A DNA stretch of 64,000 bases, taken from NCBI RefSeq assembly GCF_001625015.1, contig NZ_LVWJ02000014.1, positions 1,426,001 through 1,490,000 on the forward strand, in the 5' to 3' direction. The stretch comes from Lewinella sp. 4G2 (GTDB lineage: Bacteria; Bacteroidota; Bacteroidia; Chitinophagales; Saprospiraceae). Position numbers and translations under genes: made by a program. This document shows, piece after piece, positions 42,501-50,614 of this stretch (the first letter of the stretch is position 1; every line of letters begins with the position of its first letter). The notes under the pieces were generated by a model that saw only the letters and a list, made by a program, of their open reading frames with translations, searched no databases and was not told the origin of the DNA.

Positions 42501-44869
42501 GCGATCTCGGTACTGGACAAAGCATCCACCGTGAAGCAGAAAGAAGCAACGGTCGCGCCGTCCGCCAAAGTTTCGCCCCCGGCGGTGGGGGAGGCCCACT
42601 GCAGGGTGATGATGCCTGGACTGGGGTTCTGAATGTTGGTCGCCCCGAGACCCGCAAGCCCGAAGTTGTTGGCTTCGGTGAAAGTGATCACGTCCGCATC
42701 GTAGGTCAGCGTAAAATTGAGGTCGGTCAGGTTGTCAAAGTCAGTAGCAGTAAGGTCGAGACAGACCGTTTCACCAACCGCGCCATCCTCCGTGCTGAGT
42801 TGCAGAATTGCGTTGCCGGGAGGTGGCGTATCATCACAAGCCAATCCACCATTGATGGTGCCGGGCGTAAAATCAATGGGATTGATATCGTTGCCATTTG
42901 CGTCCACCGCATCCAGGGGGAAGGCGGGGCGGCTTACGGCGACGATTGAGGTATTACACTGCTCGAGCACCTCGTAGCAGACTTCAAAAAGAGCCGTACC
43001 ATTCGCTACCGATACGCCGCTACCATTGCCGGGCCAGGTGATGCGGACACTACCAGCCGCGTTGTTGCTAGCGGTTACGTTGGCGAAGGGGCCGGTACTG
43101 TTTATCCGGGCAAAAGAAAGCCGGTCCGCATTGTGGACAAGCGGCAGCCGGAAGCTGGCAACGTTAGCGAAGTTGGTAGCCAGTACGTCAACGCATACGG
43201 TCGACCCGATGGGCCCGAAGGCGTCTCCCACCCGGAAACCAAGATCGCCTACCGCAGCACAAGGCTCACAGGAGCCACCACAATCGATGCCAGTTTCATC
43301 GCCGTTCTGGATACCGTCATCACAGGTAGGCATGGTAACGGTACAACCGTTGATGAAGCCTCCGTTGCCGATTACGGCAAGACTTTGGTTATTATTATCG
43401 CTGGCGAACAATTCGTCGAGGGTAAGGTTGGTCCGCTCGGCTGTGTTGTTCGTAAAGCAGATGGTGCCGAGGTTATCGCCATTAGATAAGTCCTGGCCGG
43501 CTTGCGTGAATTGAAAGAACTGGACGCGGACGACGCCCATTCCCTGATCAATCGCGATCAGGTCGTCAGATAAGGAGGGGTTGCTGGTAATACGTGTGAA
43601 GGTGAGGTTGGCTTCGGGGAAGATCACGTCGAAGTTCAGGCCCGTAACGTCAGTAAAGTTTCCTACGGTGATATCCAGACAGATCTCCTCGCCCACGCCA
43701 ATCTCGCAGGCGGTGCCGAGGCAGATACTGAGGTCATCCGTATCCATGCCACAATCGCGGTTGGGGCCGGTCGTACAGGGTTGGCAGGAGCCACCGCAGT
43801 CAATGCCGGTTTCGTCGCCGTTTTGGATGCCGTCGTCGCAGGTGGGTGTAACGTCGCCACAGTTGACGTTGATGGCGCCGGGGGAGCTCGTGACGTCGAG
43901 CTGATTACCCAACTCGTCGAAAGCACGGAGGCGCACGTCCGTATCAAAAAAGGTCAGTGGGGTAGGCGCCGCATTAAGGACGTTGAAGCACAATTCAAAA
44001 GCCGGCTGGTCGGCGGGGAAGGATACTCCTACCCCGGATAGATCGTTCCAGGTAAAGCTGAAGAGGTCGTCGCCAGGGATGCCAGTAATGACACCGGTTT
44101 CCAGCTCTGAGTTTGCCGCCGTGAAGCGGTTGAAGGCAATGTTGTCGTCATCAACGGACAGGTAGAACTGAAAGCCACCGAGTCCGTCGAAGTTGCCAAC
44201 GAAGATGGGAACGCAAGCCTCCGTACCGGCGTCGGCACAGACGCTGCCGAGGCAGATTTGTACGTCGTCAGTATCGGCTCCGCAGGCGGTCATGGTTCCG
44301 CCGCAGGGGGCACAGTCGGGGCCACCGCAGTCTACGCCGGTTTCGCTGCCGTTCTGGATGCCATCGGAACAAGTTGCTGAGGTTCCGACACCGGAATTAA
44401 CCTCGCCGGCTTCCACTACGAAATCAGCGATGTCCATGTTCTGATCGTTCGTAAACTCGATCGGGATGGGGTTGCCAGTGATGGCAACGGAGGTGGGTTC
44501 GTCGCTGAGAATAGTGAAGCAGAGGTCGCCAAAGTCGAAGGGCCCGGGATCGCTGGTAAAGCCGGTTACACTAAATAAAAGCCACGTTACTCTGACTAGT
44601 CCAGGATTACTAGTGCTAGGGATGATTGATACGGCATTATCAGCGATACTAGCTTCGTAAGAAGACAGCATCAGTACCGATGGGTCGTATTCAAGATTAA
44701 ACTGCATACCCTTCACGGCGACAAAATTTTCGCCGATGAAGTCCATACAAACCGTTTCTCCGACTTGTCCTTCGACGTCCGTCAGGGACACGCTGAGGTC
44801 TTGTGCCTGCAGGGCGGGGGCAAGCATGGCTAGCAACCCGCTGAGGAGCAAGGTGTAGAATAGTTTCAT
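39554..44869 (-). CDS. Giant SprB-like adhesin with six cohesin-like modules, type B T9SS C-terminus
   Basis: 1771 residues with signal MKLFYTLLLSGLLAMLAPALQ. Six cohesin-like beta-sandwiches span about residues 24-935. They are joined in three places by linkers of the type TCDDGIQNGDETGIDCGG ending CxPC. About nine SprB-type repeats follow (GGASPYTFSW, AGTYSVTITN patterns, about 940-1680). The C-terminal gliding-motility-associated domain (about 1685-1771) has VLTPNGDDQNETLVI and FNRWGQLVYEV. The protein is probably displayed on the cell surface by the T9SS with the neighbouring PorP/SprF protein. The cohesin-like modules may bind dockerins or act only as Ig-like spacers. Confidence 0.85.
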   Translation of the reverse strand: MKLFYTLLLSGLLAMLAPALQAQDLSVSLTDVEGQVGETVCMDFIGENFVAVKGMQFNLEYDPSVLMLSSYEASIADNAVSIIPSTSNPGLVRVTWLLFSVTGFTSDPGPFDFGDLCFTILSDEPTSVAITGNPIPIEFTNDQNMDIADFVVEAGEVNSGVGTSATCSDGIQNGSETGVDCGGPDCAPCGGTMTACGADTDDVQICLGSVCADAGTEACVPIFVGNFDGLGGFQFYLSVDDDNIAFNRFTAANSELETGVITGIPGDDLFSFTWNDLSGVGVSFPADQPAFELCFNVLNAAPTPLTFFDTDVRLRAFDELGNQLDVTSSPGAINVNCGDVTPTCDDGIQNGDETGIDCGGSCQPCTTGPNRDCGMDTDDLSICLGTACEIGVGEEICLDITVGNFTDVTGLNFDVIFPEANLTFTRITSNPSLSDDLIAIDQGMGVVRVQFFQFTQAGQDLSNGDNLGTICFTNNTAERTNLTLDELFASDNNNQSLAVIGNGGFINGCTVTMPTCDDGIQNGDETGIDCGGSCEPCAAVGDLGFRVGDAFGPIGSTVCVDVLATNFANVASFRLPLVHNADRLSFARINSTGPFANVTASNNAAGSVRITWPGNGSGVSVANGTALFEVCYEVLEQCNTSIVAVSRPAFPLDAVDANGNDINPIDFTPGTINGGLACDDTPPPGNAILQLSTEDGAVGETVCLDLTATDFDNLTDLNFTLTYDADVITFTEANNFGLAGLGATNIQNPSPGIITLQWASPTAGGETLADGATVASFCFTVDALSSTEIAFGNSPIITSATNADGADVQIVPVSGRINPNAPATDGLTVIIGSGTASAGESICLPVTGYDVDSLKSFQMTIAYDPALVTFTGRDNDVTFPLPGGLLLNANNPGVIRIIWSDPTGAGENPLADGTVLFGLCFEVITEDVAVISFEDEPIPTEFEKIDGIVTGTFVNGEINGSDAPVIVDADENNPTCSDLENGSIVLSVSGAGDLTYAWTGTDATGPIANNLSAGTYSVTITNAAGDSDTRTFTLTSPPPFNIGIDAIDPVVCNGENNGRIELSTIGGSAPFLIDWSDALNDGVLEQTNLAAGFYAVTISDGNGCRRQRRQIQIEEPDAIEIAGTIEGSGDDPRSINVVVEGGRGDYQFAWVGPNGFTANTEDIEMLSEFGEYCLTVTDESNCTERTCFNVEMDNVDLVATSTVAAQPACNDSQDGVVTLSFTGGRAPFTIVINPGGETVTATERSINLPLAGGDYTFNITGAGGRTTTATATVTAPDAITSNTVAVSDTEDTGCSGSITLNLTGGTGDYTIVWSNGASTSTITELCADTYSATVTDVNGCTFSTGDIVIGELQEDLVASNNASCPDANDGSIDVTISGGASPYTFSWTASGSTDEIANTEDLTDVMPGNYQLIATDATGASVTRLYSVAANAAFTVSTEVTSDYNGFGVSCVDGADGIITATVTGEGTFTYEYLLGDMIVGADPVLTGAGPGVYTVRITGDGGCESTSTITLTAPTAVTSAATINDVSCDDVNDGSIVAAPSGGVSPYTLAWSTGDSGTRISGLDAGTYSLTVTDANQCTSVESFTLETPEDLAFTVNATDATEECNGTIEVLTLGGSGSFVYTWPELPNQGNDPIARGLCPGDYTVIVSDANGCQSVTMIATVRDRRFPCLTARTVLTPNGDDQNETLVIFCSGDDAAANNSIQIFNRWGQLVYEVDDYDCSDNGGINCFDGRTNDGTPLSEGAYFYVFDYTNPTGEREQQRGSFTIIRD

Positions 44870-44931
44870 CAGTTGTTAGTTAGTGAGATTACTTCAGTAA
44901 AGTTGCCAGGGCGAGAAAGGTCCACGGGCTT

Positions 44932-45810
44932 CTACCGCAGCACTTTGCGGACGAATCTTTCTCTTTCGGTTGTCAGTTGGATAACGTAAGTTCCGAACCT
45001 TGGGAATTGGGCAAAGCTAAGGGGGATATCCAGTACGCCAGGTTGAACTTCTATAGTCGACTTAGTAATGACTCGGCCCTGACTATCAATAATCTCCAAT
45101 TCCCCCCGGGTAGCGTAATTGAGGTCTACACGTAAAATGGAATTTTGTGTAAGGGGATTAGGGCTGACGGTAAAGCGATCATCCTGCATACCTGTTTCAT
45201 CAGTGCTTGTGGTACAGGAAACGCACGGCCCCCCACAGTCAATTCCTGTTTCCTCACCGTTCATGATGCCATCATTGCAGGTAGGCGCAACAGGGTTGCA
45301 ATTCTGATTAATACTGCCCGGTGAACTCCCAGCTTCCACTACGACTCCTAAAATGTCGAAAGCCCGTAGGGTAACGTCCGGTTCAAAAAAGGTAATGGGT
45401 GTAGCTGCCGTATCCAGCACGTTAAAGCAGAACTCAAAAGCAGCTTCATTGGGTGGAAACGTTAGCCCGGTAAGGTCGGGATCGTTCCAGGATGCACTTA
45501 CTAGTCCGGGGCCAGGGCTTAGTACGGTACTACCCGCCTCAAGCCGAGCATTAGCGGCGGTGAAGCGGGTATAGGCAAGCCGTGTTGAGTCGAAAGCCAA
45601 TCGAAATTGGATGCCAGCGAGAGCGTCGAACTGCCCGATAAAGGTTGGTACGCAGACCTCTACGCCAGCGTCGGAACACACGTCACCAATACACACCTGA
45701 ACCTGATCCGTATTGGCACCACATAGCGTATCAACCGTTCCCTGAGCGTATCCAGAGAAGGTCAACAGCGTAGCGAGTACACAAAGCAATGTCGTGATTT
45801 GAACTTTCAT
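44932..45810 (-). CDS. Small cohesin-like surface protein, T9SS type A
   Basis: 292 residues with a signal peptide ending TFSGYAQG. A single cohesin-like module (about 25-180) is clearly paralogous to module 2 of the adjacent giant protein (both have FTAANxxLE and ITFFxxDVxLRAFD). Then comes a TCNDGIMNGEETGIDCGG linker and a type A sorting domain starting FTVSPNPL and ending RFVRKVLR. It looks like a module duplicated from, or donated to, the adhesin. Located 62 bp upstream of that gene on the same strand. Confidence 0.8.
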   Translation of the reverse strand: MKVQITTLLCVLATLLTFSGYAQGTVDTLCGANTDQVQVCIGDVCSDAGVEVCVPTFIGQFDALAGIQFRLAFDSTRLAYTRFTAANARLEAGSTVLSPGPGLVSASWNDPDLTGLTFPPNEAAFEFCFNVLDTAATPITFFEPDVTLRAFDILGVVVEAGSSPGSINQNCNPVAPTCNDGIMNGEETGIDCGGPCVSCTTSTDETGMQDDRFTVSPNPLTQNSILRVDLNYATRGELEIIDSQGRVITKSTIEVQPGVLDIPLSFAQFPRFGTYVIQLTTERERFVRKVLR

Positions 45811-45881
45811 CGGTGGTGTTTGAGATGTAGAAGGTATGCGAATTGCGCCGAATCGAACTCCTTCGGCTATTGGCAGGTAGG

Positions 45882-46664
45882 TTAGCGGACAATCTTTCGC
45901 ACCAGCTGTTCTCTATCCGTAGTCAGTCTTAGAAGGTAGGTGCCCGCGGTGATCATGCTCTCTACTTGAAGCGGGATGCGATTGTCACCAACGCTGAGCT
46001 GTACGGACTCCTTTCGGCACAATTTTCCACTCATGTCAATAATCTCGAGGTTTGCTCTGGAAGCGTAAGACAGTTCTATTTCAAGTACTGATTCACTAGT
46101 GATGGGGTTGGGGCTCACCGTTAGTCGTTGATCTAGCCCGAGGTTTTGCAGACTAGTGCTTTGCTCAAGGGTAATTGTACCGGAAAGTTTTGTAGTGTTT
46201 GCTTGGGATTGGTCCAAGAGGCCAAATAGAGTAGGTAATGGCTGATCGATTATGCCGATAGTAGTGGTAGCATTCGAGTTGACCAGACTGGTAAATACAG
46301 CAGAGAAGATTACCACGGTATCTCTTGAAGTTAAATTTTGCAGCCCAAAATCTATAATCTGAAATCCAACTCTTCCGCTATCTACCTGGGTGCGATTAAA
46401 AACGGGATTCAAGTGGTCCTGAATCTCCTCGTCAACGTTGTCAATACCTTGAAACTCTAGCAGAAGCGTGTCCCACCCCAGAGAAAACTCACCCGAAACC
46501 ATACTGTCTAACCCAATGGTAACGATGTCCACCTTGATCGTGTCATTAGCAGAGAACGTCCCATCCTGTGCAAATATGGTCACATCTTGCGCAGAAACTT
46601 GAGTCACGCAGGATAAAAGGAGGAGGGTGGTTGCGAGGTAGGTAGAGAGAGGTTGCAGTGTCAT
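45882..46664 (-). CDS. Small cohesin-like surface protein, T9SS type A (diverged)
   Basis: 260 residues from the ATG at 46664 (signal TYLATTLLLLSCVTQVSAQ); a start at 46691 would add nine residues. A cohesin-like module spans about 20-165 (IKVDIVTIGLDSMVSGEFSL), followed by a type A sorting domain from LTVSPNPITS to QLVRKIVR. The C-terminal domain is very close to that of the 44932 gene. Together with that gene and the giant protein it forms a minus-strand adhesin block. Confidence 0.75.
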   Translation of the reverse strand: MTLQPLSTYLATTLLLLSCVTQVSAQDVTIFAQDGTFSANDTIKVDIVTIGLDSMVSGEFSLGWDTLLLEFQGIDNVDEEIQDHLNPVFNRTQVDSGRVGFQIIDFGLQNLTSRDTVVIFSAVFTSLVNSNATTTIGIIDQPLPTLFGLLDQSQANTTKLSGTITLEQSTSLQNLGLDQRLTVSPNPITSESVLEIELSYASRANLEIIDMSGKLCRKESVQLSVGDNRIPLQVESMITAGTYLLRLTTDREQLVRKIVR

Positions 46665-46778
46665 AATGTCGTTGTTTTTGGGATGCCTCAAGGATTTTGG
46701 GTTGCCTTGAGCTGGTGCAATACTTGCGCTAAGGTAAGAATTTGTGTCTGCTTATCAGTTTGTGCTGCCACGACTACA

Positions 46779-46864
46779 CTGCTATACATGATGTTGTGTA
46801 TTCCTCTCCCCCGGCCCCTCTACAAAGGACAGGGGAGACGTGATAGACGTTTCATGTATAGCAG
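46779..46864. repeat. 86-bp palindromic element with 12-bp perfect ends
   Basis: CTGCTATACATG (46779-46790) and CATGTATAGCAG (46853-46864) bound an inner palindrome TCTCCCC/GGGGAGA. It lies in the 882-bp spacer 46665-47546 between the adhesin block and the lower-GC block. Apart from this element and the promoter at 47460 I see no gene in that spacer. Confidence 0.65.
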
Positions 46865-47459
46865 GGTATTGCCGCGACGCTAGATAATAGAAGGTGAATG
46901 GTATGGACCTGCCTGCGAGTTAAACCTTCAATTCTCTCATTTTGCCGATGTAGAACAAGAATGTCCAGCTAGTTTACGAAGTTACTGCGGCTCAACTCTC
47001 CTCGAAAAATTGGATAAACGGGGTCACCTCCGAGTGGGCATGGAGATCGACTTTAGTGAGAGAATTTCGTGAATGGGTATTGAATAGTCTGCCCCGGTTA
47101 GGGAGGGAGGGGACATTAGGTAACTTTCAAAGCTTTTTGGCTCAGGCCCCTTGACCAAGAATTGAACAGATTGAGCATTGCACCTCGGTCGTGACATTTA
47201 GCAAGATGGCTATTTTAGGTTGAAAAGAGAGAGAGATTGTGCGAAAGGGGAGTGTTTTCGTGTGAAGGAGTAGTAAGGCTAATCCTTTCGGATGAGCACA
47301 TACGTTGAATATTTAGGGGTGATTTTTAGAGGGCCACACATTTATATTAACGACGTTAGTTGTAGGTACACTTGATGTAGGTTGCCTAAGTTCTATATGT
47401 AAAAAATAAATATCTGTTTATATTGTGAACATGCACCTAGTCTGTTTAAACTTTAGTTT

Positions 47460-47467
47460 TATATTTG
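47460..47467 (+). promoter_or_regulatory. Candidate -7 element TATATTTG
   Basis: Exact TAnnTTTG match 79 bp upstream of the ATG at 47547, with TCTG about 20 bp further upstream as a weak -33. It would drive the split gene and possibly the genes after it. Confidence 0.45.
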
Positions 47468-47946
47468 CAGTGCATTAGCGTAGAGCCCAGCTTTCACTGC
47501 TCTAATTTTTGAAAACCAACTAAGTTAAACACTCTAAAACTCTGGTATGTACAACTTGCCCATTGGCATGGCAACACTTCGTGCCTGCACTTTACTTTTG
47601 TTCCTCATTTTAATAGGAGCTGGTGGAAGTCTACTAGCTCAGTCTTCAATCATTTCAGATTTTCCTTACTCTAATGGGTTTGAAGAGGTGAATAATGATT
47701 GGATTCCATCACAAGATGGAATTTGGCGCAAGAATTCTGGAAGGACCAGTTCCAGAAATACAGGTCCGAACTCTGCCTTTGAAGGTGATATGTATTACTA
47801 TACAGAGGCAACTAATCGTTTTAACCGAATATCGACTCTGAACGGACCTAAATTTGACTTAACAAATGCATTGACAGCAACGGTAACCTTCCATTACCAT
47901 ATGTACGGTTCCAGTATGGGATTGCTTGCTTTTGAAGTATATTATA

Positions 47947-47955
47947 ACAAAGAAT
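47947..47955 (+). repeat. 9-bp target site duplication, left copy
   Basis: ACAAAGAAT immediately before the left end of the element. The identical right copy is at 49096-49104. Confidence 0.93.
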
Positions 47956-49095
47956 GGCGTTGTTGCATGAATCGGGCCTGATTCCCCTCATAAACGGCTA
48001 GTATAAATTTGGGCTGGAGCCCATATCTTTGGTTTACGACAACTAAATCAATAGATTTCCAGCCCATGTCAAAGATAAAGAAGGACGAGCGATTTGAAGT
48101 AAAAGATAAGCAGGATTACCGGGTAGTCAACTGGGCGGAGTACAACAAAGCCCTGGAAAATCGTGGTAACATCACGTTTATTATTGACGAGTCGGTCACC
48201 CAAAATTGGTATAGTGACTCGCCAGCCCAGAGAGGTGCTCAAGAAACTTATAGTGATACCTGTATCGAGGCCATTATGATGATCAAGACTATTTTTCGGT
48301 TACCCTATCGACAGTCTCGTGGTTTTACCGTGGGTCTGCTTCAACTCATGGACCTAGCGCACCTGAAAGTACCAAGTTTTACACAGGTTAACCGCCGTTT
48401 TCGCACTCTCAACATTAGTCCTTTTGCGATTCCAGCTAGCGGCCCGATCACGATTGCGATAGACTCGACGGGAGTCAAGGTTTACGGTGAAGGCGAGTGG
48501 AAATGCCGCAAGCACGGATGGAGCAAGCGTCGTACCTGGCGTAAACTTCATTTGGGTGTTGATCCTTGCACTGGCTTTATTCATTGCCATATCACGACGA
48601 CTAACTCCGAGAGCGATGAATCTCAGGTAAATGATCTTCTCGATCAGGTCGAAGCCGAAATCGATGAGGTCTACCTTGATGGTGCTTATGATGCACAGAG
48701 TTGCTACGATGGTTTATTGGAGCGAGATATTTGGCCTGTCATTCCACCTCAGAGAGGCGCGGTGAAATGGTATTGGGAGGAACCGGGTGATGCCGATGAC
48801 TATCCTCGCAATCAATTTATTAAACGCATAGAAGAAGTCGGAAGGGCAGAATGGAAAAAAGAAGCCGATTACCACCAACGAAGTTTATCTGAGACGGCGA
48901 TGTACCGTTATAAAACCATCTTTGGTCCAACCCACTACTCTCGATCACTTGAAACTCAAACGCAGGAAAACAAAATTAAAATCAAAGCACTCAATCATAT
49001 GACAGCCCATGGCATGCCGATTTCTCAACTAAAAAATGCTTAATTAAATATTTTATGAGCGCAAGCTTTGTCTTAAATCTTCATGCAACAACGCC
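47956..49095 (+). mobile_element. IS5-family (IS903-like) insertion sequence, complete, 1140 bp
   Basis: Perfect 16-bp terminal inverted repeats GGCGTTGTTGCATGAA (47956-47971) and TTCATGCAACAACGCC (49080-49095), an intact transposase gene and a 9-bp target duplication. Nine base pairs is the duplication length known for the IS903 subgroup. No second copy or remnant is seen in the window. Confidence 0.95.
48066..49043 (+). CDS. IS5-family (IS903 group) DDE transposase
   Basis: 325 residues from the ATG at 48066 (MSKIKKDERFE). The in-frame ATG at 48009 adds 19 residues near the element's end. It is a DDE transposase of the IS903 subgroup: IAIDSTGVKVYGEGEW contains the first Asp, RRTWRKLHLGVD is the strongly conserved block after it, DEVYLDGAYDAQSC carries the second Asp, and the Glu lies downstream near ETAMYRYKTIFG. 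The gene appears intact, so the element may still move. Confidence 0.93.
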   Translation: MSKIKKDERFEVKDKQDYRVVNWAEYNKALENRGNITFIIDESVTQNWYSDSPAQRGAQETYSDTCIEAIMMIKTIFRLPYRQSRGFTVGLLQLMDLAHLKVPSFTQVNRRFRTLNISPFAIPASGPITIAIDSTGVKVYGEGEWKCRKHGWSKRRTWRKLHLGVDPCTGFIHCHITTTNSESDESQVNDLLDQVEAEIDEVYLDGAYDAQSCYDGLLERDIWPVIPPQRGAVKWYWEEPGDADDYPRNQFIKRIEEVGRAEWKKEADYHQRSLSETAMYRYKTIFGPTHYSRSLETQTQENKIKIKALNHMTAHGMPISQLKNA

Positions 49096-49104
49096 ACAAA
49101 GAAT
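49096..49104 (+). repeat. 9-bp target site duplication, right copy
   Basis: ACAAAGAAT directly after the right inverted repeat, identical to 47947-47955. Confidence 0.93.
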
Positions 49105-50614
49105 GGAAAAGAGTCTGGTCCCTGTCTGGAAACCAAGGAAATTCTTGGCAAAGTGCATCCGTAGATCTGTCCGCCTACGTTGGCCAATACCTTGATGTAC
49201 GCTTTTATACCAAAGTTGGACCAAGCTTTCGCAGCGACGCTGCCATTGACGATTTTAATCTTGAGATTACAACGAACAACGGTTCAGAAGGTATCACGGG
49301 GGTTGTTACGTACCTACGCGATTGGAGATACGAAGCTTGTGCGCCCGCTACCGTAGGAGAACCAGTAGAGAATATTGCCGTAACTCTCCGGCAACTTGAC
49401 GATAATTCAACTACTACCTCTATTACTAACAATGATGGTGAGTTTTTCTTCCCCAATATCAGAGAGGGAAGAATAGATTTGACGACAAACTGGGAAATTG
49501 CTAAGGGTTTTGGATATTTAGACGTGCTTGATATGGTGGCCATAAGAAGGCATGTTTTAGAATTTGATAACTTTAAATGTCCTGTAAGTAGAATCGCGGC
49601 GGATACAAATTTTGACGGGGTCATAGACTCTTTTGACATAAACTATTTAAGTCAGGTAATTTTGGGTAACGATCACATTCCACCTTCAAGAAAGGTAAGA
49701 CTAGTCCCTGCACTATCCACCAATCCTACTACAACACATCCAGACCCAACTTTCGTAGCTAACTTTTGGAGCCAAGGCTATCCGGCTGAAAGCGAGATTG
49801 GAAATGAGCCATATTATCCATTTTCAGCGAGGTTGTTAAATAATGGTAATCCTTACACTTACCTCGGTAGTACCCAGTCGAAGTGGATGGATCACGTCTA
49901 CGACTGGAATCACTTTGACGATGAATGCAATACCAATATTTATAATTTCTGGTTACTATTTACCGGAGACGTGACCTTCGATGGAAATCCTGATTTCAGA
50001 GTGCCAAACGGAGGGGTTAAGCAAGTTTCTAAAAATTCTCAACCGCAGCCAAATTATCAGCTTAAGAGTCTGGAAATGACAGTTGCTATGGGCGATGCAA
50101 AATCCAAGCGACGCGGAAAGCCAGGCTACAAGCTGAAAGTGAGTATGCAGTCGGAAAAGCCAATCATCGGTTATCAATTTGAGCTTAAATCGCGCAATGA
50201 TATTTTTACCGTTGAAGAAGTTGTTCCGACGAAAAGTAAGCTTCGCCAAGACTTAAGCGAAAATTTCAACGGAATGATCGATGAACGGAATAATCAGTCC
50301 GTCCGAACGGTGTGGGTTGCTGATGGAGGGGATTCAGCATTACAGCAAGTAGATATTAGTAACTGGACTACCCTATTTGAAATGCCCATCAGCCCAGTAT
50401 CTGATGATATTACCAAGGCTGAATTAATATCAGCTGTAAAGCTGAGCGATGCTTTTCAGTATCAGTTTGTCGGTGAAGAAGGCGTAATTAATAAAGACGT
50501 TTCGCTGCGCGTCGAGTTAATAGAATTTTAGAAGCCTGTTTAAAAGCATCAGTTTTGAGCATGCCCAGAAGGTATGCAGGAGATAACTATGTCTAATTTT
50601 CAAAAACTGCTATC

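Larger units (their letters stand above)
47547..50531 (+). pseudogene. Dockerin-containing secreted protein split by an insertion sequence
   Basis: The 5' part (47547-47955) and 3' part (49105-50531) join in frame once the element and one target copy are removed. This gives 611 residues. The signal peptide ends GAGGSLLAQS. A MAM-like jelly roll is cut at NKEW and resumes WKRVWSLSGNQGNSWQ to AIDDFNLEI. A carboxypeptidase-regulatory-like strand set (ITGVVTYLR, NDGEFFFPNI) is followed by a dockerin type I-like pair (VLDMVAIRRHVL; AADTNFDGVIDSFDINYL). A beta-rich C-terminus resembles a cohesin fold (IIGYQFELKSRNDIF). No T9SS sorting domain is seen. Both halves are otherwise intact, so the disruption looks recent. 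Confidence 0.85.

Noticed and set aside
43250-44360. Tandem DNA repeats as a regulatory array
   Set aside because: They encode the repeated TCDDGIQNG-type linkers of the adhesin; the repetition is at protein level.
46653-46883. 76-residue ORF near the palindrome
   Set aside because: Runs through the 86-bp palindrome and the start region of the opposite gene; composition is not protein-like.
47547-47981. Stand-alone 144-residue secreted protein
   Set aside because: Its last residues are encoded by the insertion sequence end; it is the 5' half of a split gene.
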